A DNA stretch of 64,000 bases from Parachlamydiales bacterium (lineage in GTDB: Bacteria > Chlamydiota > Chlamydiia > Chlamydiales > Rhabdochlamydiaceae): positions 1 through 64,000 of the forward strand of contig DAHVFY010000001.1 in NCBI GenBank assembly GCA_027316765.1. The letters are read 5' to 3'. Below the pieces are notes generated by a model that worked only from the letters and a program-made list of their open reading frames with translations, was not told the DNA's origin and did not search any database. A program made the translations under genes and the position numbers. Below are positions 1-10,200 of the stretch, one piece after another (the first letter of the stretch is position 1; each line of letters opens with the position of its first letter).

Positions 1-74
1 ATTAACTTCAATAAAAAAATCAAAACTCATTCCACATGTGTAGCGCTATAGGGAAAATAGGTCACAATTCGGGG
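1..74. mobile_element. MITE-like palindromic element, right half (cut by window edge)
   Basis: These bases match, as reverse complement, the left half of the complete element at 46638-46792, including the TAGCGCTATAGGG and AATAGGTCACAATTCGGGG blocks. The window begins almost exactly at the element's palindromic centre, so the other half should lie to the left. Bases 27-74 are read in frame by the C45-like gene and encode its last 15 residues and stop. That this is a non-autonomous transposon is inferred from the terminal inverted repeats and TA flanks of the other copies. Confidence 0.75.
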
Positions 75-1181
75 TTTTAGCAGATCGCTTAAAGAGAAGA
101 AAATGTAGGGTTCATCACAAGCGGGTTCTCCATTTTTTCCTGCATGAGCGACCCATAGTTCGAGTTCTTCAGGAAGAAAGATCGCGTTATGTAAGTTGCT
201 GTCCTTGGAAACAGGTCGTTTGATGATCTCTTGTAAAATAACTTCATCAATAGCGCCATAGTGCTGTAGAGTGCGCTCTTTTAGTGCGGGATACCGCTCA
301 ACTCCTGTGAGCGCGAGGCAGTGTTTGGGTTGATCAAAGGATTGCCCCTCTGGGTAGTCAATCGAGTGGACGGTATAAGGAGTTCCCGGTTCGATGAATT
401 GAATTTTGTCCTTTGTAGCATAAGTGCCAAATGTGTTTTTTGTTTTGCCATCGGATACGACGTAGTAATACTCACAAGTCCTTTTAGTTTCGGTGAGAAT
501 TTTCTTTGCAGTTTCTAACGAATGCGCATTTTCCAAGAGCTCTCTTATGAGAAATGACATCGGCATCCCTTCCCAAGAGCCGTATCCTTTTCCACCGATT
601 TCTCCTACTGCAATTTGTTGTAGGTTCATGCCTGTAATAGAGCCTATAAATCCGGCGTAACTAACGTTGACAAAGGGGATTTTTGCATTGGGTTCTGCAA
701 CGATTAATACGGCAGTTTCCTGAAGATTTTTACCGATTGCATAATCAAGCACACGAACGTGATAGAGTTTTTCGTTTTTTGTCGCATCGTTGAAAGCAAC
801 AAGTCCGGAGCAGTGAAACATTTCAGGAAAGAGATTGAGGGTAAGGAGCTTTCCAAAAGGAGCGCCGGATCCGGCTGCTACACCGCGAATCTCTTCAATA
901 AAGTGGTTGGGAGTATGTGAGAGCATTGTCATGAAATGATTTTGAAAACCCTTTGCCCTTTCTTCGAAGCCCTCTCTTTTTTGGTCGATGAAATTTGCAA
1001 TGTTTTCTTCAATTTCTTTTTTGAGCAGCTTGCCATGAGCATAACCCATCTCGTAGTAGGAGCCTTTTAAATGAAGGACGCGTTGCCCTTGAATATTCTC
1101 TAAATAGCTTTCCCCTTCTCTATCGATAATTTGAGCAGATAATGGTAATATAGTCATAAATAACCCAAAAAAGTTCCTCAT
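27..1181 (-). CDS. C45-type Ntn-hydrolase / acyltransferase-like exported protein
   Basis: This 384-residue protein has an N-terminal signal-like segment (residues 1-17). A GYAHG motif near residue 46-50 and an FHCSG segment with Cys124 resemble the nucleophile region of the peptidase C45 / acyl-CoA:6-APA acyltransferase family, whose members self-process before a catalytic cysteine and cleave or transfer acyl or peptide amides. HVRVLDY about 20 residues later fits the conserved Asp region. An AGAGGT ribosome-binding site lies 6 nt before the ATG. The last 15 codons and the stop come from the palindromic element at 1-74, so the native C-terminus has been replaced. The family assignment rests on motif resemblance only, and the substrate is unknown. 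Confidence 0.65.
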   Translation of the reverse strand: MRNFFGLFMTILPLSAQIIDREGESYLENIQGQRVLHLKGSYYEMGYAHGKLLKKEIEENIANFIDQKREGFEERAKGFQNHFMTMLSHTPNHFIEEIRGVAAGSGAPFGKLLTLNLFPEMFHCSGLVAFNDATKNEKLYHVRVLDYAIGKNLQETAVLIVAEPNAKIPFVNVSYAGFIGSITGMNLQQIAVGEIGGKGYGSWEGMPMSFLIRELLENAHSLETAKKILTETKRTCEYYYVVSDGKTKNTFGTYATKDKIQFIEPGTPYTVHSIDYPEGQSFDQPKHCLALTGVERYPALKERTLQHYGAIDEVILQEIIKRPVSKDSNLHNAIFLPEELELWVAHAGKNGEPACDEPYIFFSLSDLLKPRIVTYFPYSATHVE

Positions 1182-1229
1182 AATTCTACCTCTTGACTAA
1201 ATAAAATACATGGTGATAGTTTTTTTGTC

Positions 1230-2273
1230 ATGAAGAGAATATTGATTATTTTTTTCCCTATCCTTGCGTTCGCAGGAACGCCTGATTTCGAGCTTTTGCA
1301 AGGTAATAAGGGAGCTACATGGAAGACGCTTAAAAAAGAAGATTTAGAAGAGTTGCGTTTTTATAAAGAAGTTTTCGAAAGAAATTTATCAAGCACACCT
1401 GTGTCTTCACGCATTCCTGAAGTGATCCATTTCATTTGGCTTGGGCCACGCCCTTTTCCCGATGCGTCAATTAAGAACGTAGAGTCGTGGAAGAAGCACC
1501 ACTCTGATTGGGTTTTTAAGTTTTGGACAGACGATGAGAACAGAGTTTGTCCGGTTGCCGGTATGGAAAAACACCTTATTCAAGAACTTGACCTTTCTTA
1601 TCTTGGACCGTTTTTGAGTCGCACAGAAAATTTGGGAGAAAAGTCAGATATGCTCCGCTACGAAATTTTGTTGCGTGAAGGAGGTGTGTATGTTGACCAT
1701 GATGTTTTTTGTTATCGCTCATTTTCTGTTTTAAATCCCTTATATGACTTTTATGCAGGGTTAGATAGGTCTCACCCTGCCGAGGGTCAAAGAACGCAAA
1801 TTTTCGCCGGTAATTGCTTAATCGGCGCAATTGCATCTCATCCGCTTATTCGATCGATTTTGGAAAAGATTGCCGATCGTTGGGAAACTGTTGAAAAAGA
1901 ATTTCCAACAAATGAAGTTTCACGTGTTATGTACCGTACATTCTTGGCATTTACAGAAGCTGTAAGAGAAAATATCAACGATCTTTCCTATAAGAATATT
2001 TTGTTTCCGGCTTTCTATTTTTTTCCTGATTTTGTTTATTCAAAAAAAATACGCAAGAAATTACATCTTGAAGATGTTTCTTTTGCCTCTCATAGTTTTA
2101 GTGGACTTTGGACAGAGCGTCCTCCAACAGAAATTACAGCGCTTAAAAAGAAGCATCGAGAGCAGATGAAAAAATTGCAGAAACGACTTAACATCGTTAC
2201 GTATTTCACGACGGCTTCTTTCCTTCTAATCAGTCTTCTTTTCGTTATGCATTTTAAGCGTCGTCGAAGCTAA
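1230..2273 (+). CDS. DXD glycosyltransferase (OCH1 / TcdA-TcdB-like sugar-transferase fold)
   Basis: This 347-residue protein has a signal-like N-terminus, a typical N-terminal block around IPEVIHFIWLG (residues 62-72), SDxxRY (139-144) and GGVYVDHD, whose D156 and D158 form the metal- and nucleotide-sugar-binding DXD. These are hallmarks of the Gly_transf_sug family, which includes OCH1 mannosyltransferases and the catalytic fold of clostridial glucosylating toxins. A hydrophobic C-terminal segment (about 318-340) followed by KRRRS predicts a membrane anchor. Its 3' end overlaps convergent rsmD by 48 bp. In intracellular bacteria such proteins may modify the envelope or act on host targets; nothing here decides which. 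Confidence 0.8.
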   Translation: MKRILIIFFPILAFAGTPDFELLQGNKGATWKTLKKEDLEELRFYKEVFERNLSSTPVSSRIPEVIHFIWLGPRPFPDASIKNVESWKKHHSDWVFKFWTDDENRVCPVAGMEKHLIQELDLSYLGPFLSRTENLGEKSDMLRYEILLREGGVYVDHDVFCYRSFSVLNPLYDFYAGLDRSHPAEGQRTQIFAGNCLIGAIASHPLIRSILEKIADRWETVEKEFPTNEVSRVMYRTFLAFTEAVRENINDLSYKNILFPAFYFFPDFVYSKKIRKKLHLEDVSFASHSFSGLWTERPPTEITALKKKHREQMKKLQKRLNIVTYFTTASFLLISLLFVMHFKRRRS

Positions 2274-2801
2274 AGTCAGTTCATGTAAAACTGTTTTACC
2301 ATAACGGCGTGATTTGAGGAGCGTGAGACGAGTTGGCGGGAGTGTTGAAGGAAAAGGGGCTTCGAGAAAGAGAAAACCACCCGGAGCGAGAAGGTTATGC
2401 TCTTCGATGATGGTAAGAAGTTTTGGTAGGACATCATCTTTGTAGGGAGGATCTGCAACGATGAGAGTGAAAGAGGTTCTAAATCGAGAAAGGTGTTTGA
2501 AGACGTCTCCTGCGATCAGAGTTGAGCGTTTTTCAAGCTGGAAGGTACGGAGATTTTCTTGCAGGCAGCGAAGAGCTATTTTGTCTTTTTCGATGAATGT
2601 GGCATGGCGTGCGCCGCGGCTTAACGCTTCGATGCCGATTGCACCACTTCCAGAAAATAGGTCGAGCACGTTAGCATCTTCGATGATAGGCTGTATGATA
2701 TCGAAAAGGGCTTTGCGCACAAGAGAGGTGGTGGGTCTTGTGACGTCCCCTTTCGGGGCTTTAAGGGATCTACTCTGAAGCTCCCCTCCGAGAATTTTCA
2801 T
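2226..2801 (-). CDS. rsmD: 16S rRNA (guanine966-N2)-methyltransferase RsmD
   Basis: This 191-residue Rossmann-fold methyltransferase contains the RsmD signature: RPTTSLVRKALFDI near residue 22-36, the SAM-binding DLFSGSGAIGIEALSRGA block (47-64) and the catalytic N6/N2-type DPPY motif (116-119). RsmD methylates G966 of 16S rRNA in the assembled 30S subunit, using S-adenosylmethionine. Length is normal. It starts 4 nt after the upstream VWA gene and so appears to be the last gene of the TPR-VWA-rsmD operon. Its end overlaps the convergent glycosyltransferase. Confidence 0.93.
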   Translation of the reverse strand: MKILGGELQSRSLKAPKGDVTRPTTSLVRKALFDIIQPIIEDANVLDLFSGSGAIGIEALSRGARHATFIEKDKIALRCLQENLRTFQLEKRSTLIAGDVFKHLSRFRTSFTLIVADPPYKDDVLPKLLTIIEEHNLLAPGGFLFLEAPFPSTLPPTRLTLLKSRRYGKTVLHELTLASTTLKMHNEKKTD

Positions 2802-2805
2802 GAAT

Positions 2806-4566
2806 TTATCCTGATTTTTTTCTTGTGCTTTCTAATGATTGTTCGAATTTAACGCGATTTTTTTGAATATTCCATTTTTTCATGACAAAAGCACTGTCTT
2901 TTTTTGCTTCGCTCAAATGGATTTTCTTTTTGATGCGTATATTTTCAGACCCCTGAATTCCTTGAATCATAAGAGTGAAGTCATCTAATTTTTCAGCAGT
3001 TCCTATAATTTCAAACGGCTGTCCGCTATGAAAAACAGAATAAGGAGGTGCGTGTAATTCTATTTTAGAACCAGCTGAATGTTCGTTGATTGTAATTGTT
3101 AAATCCTTAGCAAGTGGTTCTCGAAGTCTATAGATGAGTCCTGCAAGCCTTCTTGGGAACGCAGCGTAGGTGTCGGAGTAAAGAAGACTACCGCCTGTAC
3201 AACTGCTAAGCGTTTCTAGAAGTTTCAGATTGTTGCCCTGACTTACAGCCGCTGTATAGAGCGTGAGTTTTTTTCTGGTGGATTCAAGAAGTCGTTTTAC
3301 AGATTCTGTTTGTTTGTTTTTTTTTGCATCTGTTGTGCCATCTGTAAGAAGGATGACTGTATTGACTTCGTCTTCGGGCAGATTAGATGGTAGAATTTTG
3401 GGAAGGAGTTCATAGAGATCTGCAGCTGCAAATAGACCACCGTTTTGTTCTTTGTTTAAGAAGATTTCAGCGTTTTCTAAAGCTTCTTTTGAGTAGTGTA
3501 CAGGTGTTTTGCTAAACGATCTAGCTTTTCTGTCAAAGACGACGATGTTGAAAGTATCTTCTTCTTGTAGCATGGAAAGCGCGCGCAAAGTGGCCTTTTT
3601 AAAAGATGTAAAATGATGTTTAGGGATTGAATTTGTGCGGTCGATCAAAAAAGTGTAATTTTGTTGTATGGGTTCTATTGTAGCATTTTTCGCAGGCTTT
3701 AAGCTAATCGCAAAGATATATCCTTTTCCGGAAGGAGCTTTTGCAAAACGGATGTCAGAGGTAAGATTTTCCTCGGTAATTTCGATTGTTTTTGCTTCAG
3801 GTATTTTATAATTTTCTATGGAGGAAATGTTAGTTGGAAGAGTTTTTGCTCCAAATGAAGGGAATATTTGCTCTTCGATTAGCGGGAGAGAACGTTCAGA
3901 TGTGTTTGAGAATTCTAGTTTGTTTTGTTTAAGAATTGTAGTGCTATCAATTTTGATTTGGGGAATGGGGATGGGTTCTTTTTTTGTGAAAATGATCACT
4001 TGTTGAGGATAAGCCGTAGTGACGGGTGCATTTGGTACTTCGTCAGATTCAATTTCTAAATCAAGTGGGGTTGTCGCGAGTCTTTCAGAAAGATCGTAAT
4101 CGATAGAGGGCATCGGAAGAGGATAACTTTCAGGAAGAGCAAGGTTAAGATTTTCTTCGTTTGTGAAAAAAGAGAAGGTGGAAACCAAGGGGGAAATTGG
4201 AAAGGTTTTCTTTTCTAGAGCACTTAGTTCGATAAGTTCGGGAGAAGAAAGAGGGATTGCAGGCTCAGTTTTAGGTAGTCCTTCTAGCTCCGCTGTAAGC
4301 GTTGACATATCGAAGGGTTGTACAAAAAGTGTCGAAAGATCGGGAAAAGGTTCGAAAACATCTTCTAAGAGGTTGTTTTTATCCTCTTTTGGAATCATTT
4401 TTAAAATTGGCAATGATTGGGCAAGCATTTTGTGCCAGTTTTTTGGAAGAGAGGGAGGGAATTTATAAAAATAGAAAAAAGTAGCGACATGAATTCCAAT
4501 TGTTGCAATTAAGCATGTGGCAAGGATTTTTTTTTGAGGTGATGGAGTTGTTTCAACGTGCATCAT
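2806..4566 (-). CDS. Membrane-anchored von Willebrand factor A (VWA) domain protein
   Basis: This 586-residue protein has one membrane segment (about residues 14-34), then a long low-complexity Pro/Ser/Thr-rich extracytoplasmic linker, then a VWA domain from about residue 300. The first metal-site (MIDAS) loop reads DRTNS rather than canonical DxSxS; a second acidic loop, LLTDGT, lies near 405. A beta-rich C-terminal part follows. VWA domains bind protein ligands through a divalent metal. The start overlaps the TPR gene by 14 bp, and GGAGG lies 6 nt before the ATG, so the two are translationally coupled. A TPR-plus-VWA pair recalls BatA/BatB-type modules, but no MoxR ATPase is adjacent. The specific function is unknown. 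Confidence 0.75.
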   Translation of the reverse strand: MMHVETTPSPQKKILATCLIATIGIHVATFFYFYKFPPSLPKNWHKMLAQSLPILKMIPKEDKNNLLEDVFEPFPDLSTLFVQPFDMSTLTAELEGLPKTEPAIPLSSPELIELSALEKKTFPISPLVSTFSFFTNEENLNLALPESYPLPMPSIDYDLSERLATTPLDLEIESDEVPNAPVTTAYPQQVIIFTKKEPIPIPQIKIDSTTILKQNKLEFSNTSERSLPLIEEQIFPSFGAKTLPTNISSIENYKIPEAKTIEITEENLTSDIRFAKAPSGKGYIFAISLKPAKNATIEPIQQNYTFLIDRTNSIPKHHFTSFKKATLRALSMLQEEDTFNIVVFDRKARSFSKTPVHYSKEALENAEIFLNKEQNGGLFAAADLYELLPKILPSNLPEDEVNTVILLTDGTTDAKKNKQTESVKRLLESTRKKLTLYTAAVSQGNNLKLLETLSSCTGGSLLYSDTYAAFPRRLAGLIYRLREPLAKDLTITINEHSAGSKIELHAPPYSVFHSGQPFEIIGTAEKLDDFTLMIQGIQGSENIRIKKKIHLSEAKKDSAFVMKKWNIQKNRVKFEQSLESTRKKSG

Positions 4567-7066
4567 AGAAAGCCTCCATGCTTATGTTTATCCTTCTCTG
4601 CAAAGAGGGGTCAAGTGGTTTTTCTTGAAGCTTTTGATAGAGTTTCTTGGATCGCGCTATCTTGCCCTCTAGCCGTAAAACTTCGGCATCGATGTAGTCT
4701 AGGTAATCTTCAAGGAGTGTTGCTTTGTCGGGAAGAACGGAGCGTTGTGAATGATATTCTTTGGAATAGATATCTCCTTTTGTAGAAAAATCCTCTTTAA
4801 CGCGTTTAAGAAGGAAAATTGTGCGTTCTGTTTGTTTTTCTTCCGGTGAAAGTGTTTTCATGATGGTAACATACTCCAGAGCCGCTTCTAAGTGTAGAGG
4901 TTCAGAGTGCAACTTTTTTTTGAGTTGCAGATCTTTGAGGGCGCTTAAAATAGGGGTTATCTCGGGACTATTTTCTTTTAAATCAACTGTAGGAAGTAGA
5001 TGGTACTGTAATTTGGCGCGTTCTAGAGTGGCAGCTTTTGAAAAATAGGAAGGCATATGCGTTGATGTATTAATGAGAAGTTCGTAAGCGGCAATCGCTT
5101 TTTGATATTCGCCACATTCTTTGTATGCGGAAGCGAGTTCAAAAAGAGTTTGCCTTTGCATTTTCCATGGAAGAGCATTTTCTTCTTTTTGTTTTTGAGA
5201 GAGGAGCTCTAAGATTGCGATGCGCTCTGGTAGTTTTTTCTCTAAAAGAAGTAATTCGGCGTATTTTAAAAGTTCTTTTTCATTTGCCGGCAAGGGGCCT
5301 TGTAAAGCAATTTTTTCGTGAAGATAAAGGGCTTTTTCTAAGGCCGCAGGATCTTGCTTTTTATTGAAATAATAACTGGCAAGCCATTTGAGGTTTTCTT
5401 CTTGAATGGGGGCATGGCTTGTTGCAATGGACTGATAAAGGTGTTTGGCTGCTAGATCGTGCTCACTTGGCGTTTGAACATAGATATTGTAAAGCTTGAG
5501 ATGAAGCTGTTCACTATCTTGAAGGTAAGGATCAAGGGCAAGCGCTTGTTCTGCATGAATTTTGAAAAAGTTTGTATCTTCTTCATATAAAGAAGCAGCG
5601 ATTAGGTGACCTTCTGCAGAGTGGGGATACCTATCCAGAAAGCTGACAAGCTGTTCTCCAAGCTCTTTTTTGTTTTCTTGTTCGAATAGAAGTTTAATGA
5701 AAAGTAAATGATAGGTTTTTTGTTCTTCATCTGAAAAAATATTGGATTGAGAAAGAGCTTTCCCGAGCAATAGAGAGAAGTGTTCCCGGTTGCCTTCTTT
5801 TAAGGAGGCATTTAAGAGATAGCGCCATGCTTCATTTTTGAAAATGGTATCTGGGTATTCTTTAAGGAGGTTTTCGAAATTAATGCGACAATGTTCCCAA
5901 AGGCTATTGCGAGAAAGAAGAATTCCGTAGTTGTACAAGAGGTTTTCTCTATCTGGATAATTGGGAAAGTTCTTTAGCACATATTCCATATTGCTTTGAG
6001 CGTGTAAAACGTCTCCCTGATCTACGCTGATTTGTGCACTGATAAGATGAGCCTTTGCTGTATCGACGTCTGATGGAAATTGTTGCGATAGTAACTCTGT
6101 TGCTTTTTTTAAAAGTTTTATATCGCCTAATTTTTCTGCACATCCTGCTAAAAGTAGATACGCGGATTTTCCTTCACAGTTTTCTAAAGATGTTACAGCT
6201 TTGTTGATTTCGCCTGTTTCGAAATAACTTTTGCTTAAGTAGTAATGTAGGCCTGCAGATTTGTCATGAGGTATGTTTGGCTGCATAGTTTGATAAGCAT
6301 CTATGAATGCTGCAAACTCATCGAGCTCAAAAAGTAATTTTAGATGGTTGTAAGCAGCGCTTTTCATATTTTTTCCCGCGAGTTCATAAACATTTTTAAA
6401 TGTTTTTGCAGCGGCGCATTTGTCGAATGTAGATTGAAGGTAAGCCGCTTGAAAGAGAAGATTTTCTTTTTCTTCAGGTTTTCTTTCAGCAAGTTCAAGA
6501 TAAAGTGCTGTAGCTTTTGGTCCTTCTCCAAGCGTTTTGTAGATTTCAGCTAAAGGCAAAAGAGATTCGTAGGCATATTCTGATCTGGCTAATAGGTTGT
6601 AATGGGAGGCAGCTTGAATGTAGAGTGTTTTTTGTGTTTCTGGATCAGGTGCTTGTCGGCCGAGTCTAAAGCATGCTTCCCCTACAAGGTAGTTAACTTT
6701 AGGATTAGAACTTTTTTTGTTCGATTTTTTCAGAATAGAACGATAGTCTTCCATCTCGAGAAGAGCTTGTAAGTAATTGGGCTCAATTTTATTACGAAGT
6801 TCTGTTCCTGCAATTTGATCATATGCTTGCAGAGCTTTTTGATAGTTTTTTTCTTGAATAAATAGATCTCCTAGCATGGCGTGGAGATTATCACAATAAT
6901 CGGATTCGGGATGTTCAGCAAGAAACTGAAGAATTTGTGTTTTAGCTTGGTCAAACGCTTCATCTTTCCAAAATTCTGAAATCCGCTTCAGTTTCAGATT
7001 TTCACTTCCAAACAACGGCTGAATAGCTACAAGGCTCAAAAGAAGAGGTAACTGGAATTTTTTCAT
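4553..7066 (-). CDS. Exported TPR-repeat protein
   Basis: This is an 837-residue protein from the ATG at 7066; an in-frame GTG two codons upstream is a less likely start. Residues 1-20 form a signal peptide (basic MKK followed by a leucine-rich core). The rest is almost entirely alpha-helical tetratricopeptide-like repeats, for example YCDNLHAMLGDLFIQEKNY near 58 and ECGEYQKAIAAYELLIN near 650. TPRs are protein-interaction scaffolds; with a signal peptide this one should act in the periplasm or at the outer membrane. It overlaps and is probably co-translated with the VWA gene. The upstream region is shared divergently with the TPS exoprotein gene. No specific family is recognised. Confidence 0.8.
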   Translation of the reverse strand: MKKFQLPLLLSLVAIQPLFGSENLKLKRISEFWKDEAFDQAKTQILQFLAEHPESDYCDNLHAMLGDLFIQEKNYQKALQAYDQIAGTELRNKIEPNYLQALLEMEDYRSILKKSNKKSSNPKVNYLVGEACFRLGRQAPDPETQKTLYIQAASHYNLLARSEYAYESLLPLAEIYKTLGEGPKATALYLELAERKPEEKENLLFQAAYLQSTFDKCAAAKTFKNVYELAGKNMKSAAYNHLKLLFELDEFAAFIDAYQTMQPNIPHDKSAGLHYYLSKSYFETGEINKAVTSLENCEGKSAYLLLAGCAEKLGDIKLLKKATELLSQQFPSDVDTAKAHLISAQISVDQGDVLHAQSNMEYVLKNFPNYPDRENLLYNYGILLSRNSLWEHCRINFENLLKEYPDTIFKNEAWRYLLNASLKEGNREHFSLLLGKALSQSNIFSDEEQKTYHLLFIKLLFEQENKKELGEQLVSFLDRYPHSAEGHLIAASLYEEDTNFFKIHAEQALALDPYLQDSEQLHLKLYNIYVQTPSEHDLAAKHLYQSIATSHAPIQEENLKWLASYYFNKKQDPAALEKALYLHEKIALQGPLPANEKELLKYAELLLLEKKLPERIAILELLSQKQKEENALPWKMQRQTLFELASAYKECGEYQKAIAAYELLINTSTHMPSYFSKAATLERAKLQYHLLPTVDLKENSPEITPILSALKDLQLKKKLHSEPLHLEAALEYVTIMKTLSPEEKQTERTIFLLKRVKEDFSTKGDIYSKEYHSQRSVLPDKATLLEDYLDYIDAEVLRLEGKIARSKKLYQKLQEKPLDPSLQRRINISMEAFYDAR

Positions 7067-7161
7067 GATCACACACCAAAATCTAAGGTTATATTGAAAC
7101 TACTTGAAGAATTAGTTTTTGACAAGGAGGCTCCTACAAGTCAGGGAAATATTTAAAAAAC

Positions 7162-7191
7162 TTGCACAATTGATATTAAGAACGCTACATT
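7162..7191 (+). promoter_or_regulatory. Possible sigma70/66-type promoter for tpsA1
   Basis: TTGCAC (7162-7167), an 18-nt spacer and TACATT (7186-7191) lie about 60 bp upstream of the first exoprotein gene. A strong AAGGGGG ribosome-binding site follows just before the ATG at 7252. The -35 and -10 matches are imperfect, so this is a weak prediction. Confidence 0.35.
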
Positions 7192-7251
7192 CAGTAGGTA
7201 TGAAAAAATTTTATTTTTACAAACCTTAAGACATTTACTGAAGGGGGTCTT

Positions 7252-10200
7252 ATGAAAAAGTTGATTGCGCAAGTGGGAATTTATAGTTTTGTTGCAAGCT
7301 CTCATCTTTTTTCTAATCCTACTGGAGCGGTTGTTGCCAGTGGCGATGTTAGTATAGATTATTCTGATACGCATCATTTGTATGTTGATAGCCGTTCTGA
7401 TCGCGCTATTGTTGCTTGGGATAGTTTTTCTATAGATCATTCTGAAAGTACGTATTTTCATTTGCCGGATTCTTCTTCTGCAATACTTAATAAAGTAAGC
7501 TCTTCCCTTCCAAGCACTCTTGCGGGGCTTCTTGAATCCAATGGCCATGTCTATCTTCTTAATCCAAATGGTATTCTGATCACAAAAGAGGGTGTCATTA
7601 ATACAGCGTCTTTTTTAGCTTCTACGCTTGATGTTAATCACGAGCTTTTTCTTAAAGGGGAAGATCTTCTTTTTGCGGGAACTTCTCAAAAATCTGTAAT
7701 TAATCAGGGGAAAATTACAGCGTGGAATGGGGATGTTCTTCTTCTTGGACTGATTGTCCGTAATGAAAATGAAATTAATGCTCCAAATGGAGTTGCAGCT
7801 TTAGGCTCCGGCGCAGAGATTCTGCTAACACCGCATGCAGAGCACAGAATTGCAATTCAGATGCCAGTTTCTGATCTTGTAAATGGAGATGTTGGAGTCG
7901 CACAAGAAGGGATCATTACTGCATTACAAACAGAACTTAAAGCATCTGGAAATGCCTACGCTTTTGCAATTCAAAATAGCGGTCAAATTCATGCGACATC
8001 TTTTGAAAAAACAGCAGGCAGAGTGTACCTCGTTGCAGATAAGGGGTTGGTAAGTCATACAGGGACAATTACAGCAATGAGTGGAGATGTTCAGATTTTA
8101 GGTGAAACAGTGGCACTAACAGATGGCGCTATTGTGGATGTCTCAGGTGAATTTGGTGGTGGATCTCTTCTTATTGGCGGCGATTATAGAGGAGCTAATC
8201 CGAATATTAATAATGCGATGTATACCTTCATTGAAGAGGGCGTTTCTCTTTTTGCAGATGCTCTAAGGTCGGGCAATGGAGGTAAATTGATTGTTTGGGG
8301 TGTGAAGAGCAACGAATTTTTCGGTTTTGCATCGGCACAAGGGGGTAAATATTCCGGCAGTGGCGGTTTTGTTGAAATTTCAGGCATGCATCATTTGGAG
8401 TATAGAGGCTGTACAAACACTCTTGCAGCAAATGGTTCTGTAGGAATGTTGCTTTTGGATCCAACAGATATCGCTATTGTAACGGGAGGCTCGGGCCTAA
8501 ATTTTGGCGAACCGAATTGTTTCAGCAATACCTATTGTGGTGGTGGTACAGCCATGGCAGCTTTGAGTATTGATCCTGCTGCAATTGTTGCAGCTCTTGG
8601 AACGTCATCTATTACAATTGATGCATCGGCAGGTTCTGGATCAGGAAGTGGGTCGATCACAATTGCAAATGGTTTTACGACACCTGCAAATGGAAATACG
8701 CTTACTTTGATAGCTCTTGGAAATGTTAGTATTAACGACAATGTTACTTATGCAGGTACAGGAGCATTAGAGATCTATGCCGGTTCTTTTAACACGGGTA
8801 CTGAGGTTGTTACATCGAGCTTGGGCTCTATCACTCTTGCCTTGTCAACGTCTCTTACAACGTCTTCGTCCGGTAATCTATATTTACAGGCGTATTCCCC
8901 CAATTCAGATTGTATTGTCCTTAATGGAACTGTAAATACAACCGGCGGTGGAATTGTTTATATGAATGCACTTGGCGAAGGAAATATTCAGCTCGAAAAT
9001 GGCAGTTTATTAGCATCAAGTGGTAGTGGCGGATTTAACTTATCTGCAACAGGTCTTGTTAATTTTAATGGTAATATCAATATTGAAGGCGCTTCCTCGT
9101 TTTTTATTGATTCCCCTTCTGTGGGTTTTGTGGGAGCAAATACTGTAACATTTAATACTTCTGGATCTGTTGTGATTCAACCAGCTGTTGGGGGCGGCTC
9201 AACAGCTTTTGGTGATGGAGTAAATTCTTACGTTATTAACAATGAGGGAACAGGGACGTTTACAGTTGGCGGTGAGACCATTACTGTTAAAGATGGATGT
9301 ACACTCAACTGGTTGTCTGGAACATCGACATTACAGGTGTCGGCAGAATTTATTACTCAGCAGTCGAGTATTATGGTTTTTGATGTAGGTGCGGGAGGCT
9401 TAAGCATGACTTCGGGATGCGATCTTGCAGGCGTGCTTAACTATCACACTTCAAGTCCATTTTCTGCGACTTCTTCTGAAGCTGCATTGATTATAGATAC
9501 AACAGCTCAATTGACGTTTGATGGTGGTGGAACAGTTGTTTTTTCTGGAACAAATAGTGATGGAATTGAATTTAATGAAGACAGCACGATTGGAAGTTTT
9601 GTGACTATTTCGGGAGGAACGGCGCTTTCTATAACAGAAACTACGGGCTCTATCAGCATGGGGACAAACGGATACTTGAGCTGTTTTTCAAGCTCTGATC
9701 TCACAGTTCAGACGACGTCCGGTACTATTTTTTTTGATGGAACATCACAAATTGTTTTCCAACCTTCGGGATCTGGTTATTTTCTGAGTATTACAAGTAC
9801 AGATGGCGATATCGATATTGGCAGTATTAGTTATGGTGCCGACACAGGAACATGTGTAATAACGTCGACAACGGGAAATGTGGGTCAGAATTCAGGTAGT
9901 GTCCTAGATTGGTCAAATAGCGCGGCCGGTGGACTTGAGTTCACAGGTGGAGCTGGCGTTGCAATCGAGGGGGAAATCATTTATTCAACATCAAATCCTC
10001 TATCGATGACAGTTACGGTTGATGGAACGATTTTGCAAACAAATACAAGTTTAGTCGTGCTGAATCCTGGAGCTGGCAGTCTTGTCTTGAATGGGGTCAA
10101 TGTTTCTGGTTCAAATGCGATCGATCTTGGAGGTGTTATTGACTATTTTACATTGAACGACTTTGATTGCAATGTTAGCTCAGGGGATGTTTCTTTTGCT

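Noticed and set aside
7130-7160. TTGACA at about 7129 as the -35 box for the first exoprotein gene
   Set aside because: At 16-18 nt spacing there is no acceptable -10 box; the weaker TTGCAC-18-TACATT pair is preferred.
7153-7548. 131-codon minus-strand frame at the start of the first exoprotein gene
   Set aside because: It overlaps the secretion-domain coding region antisense, has no recognisable family, and is rich in Arg/Ile/Asn as expected of a shadow frame.
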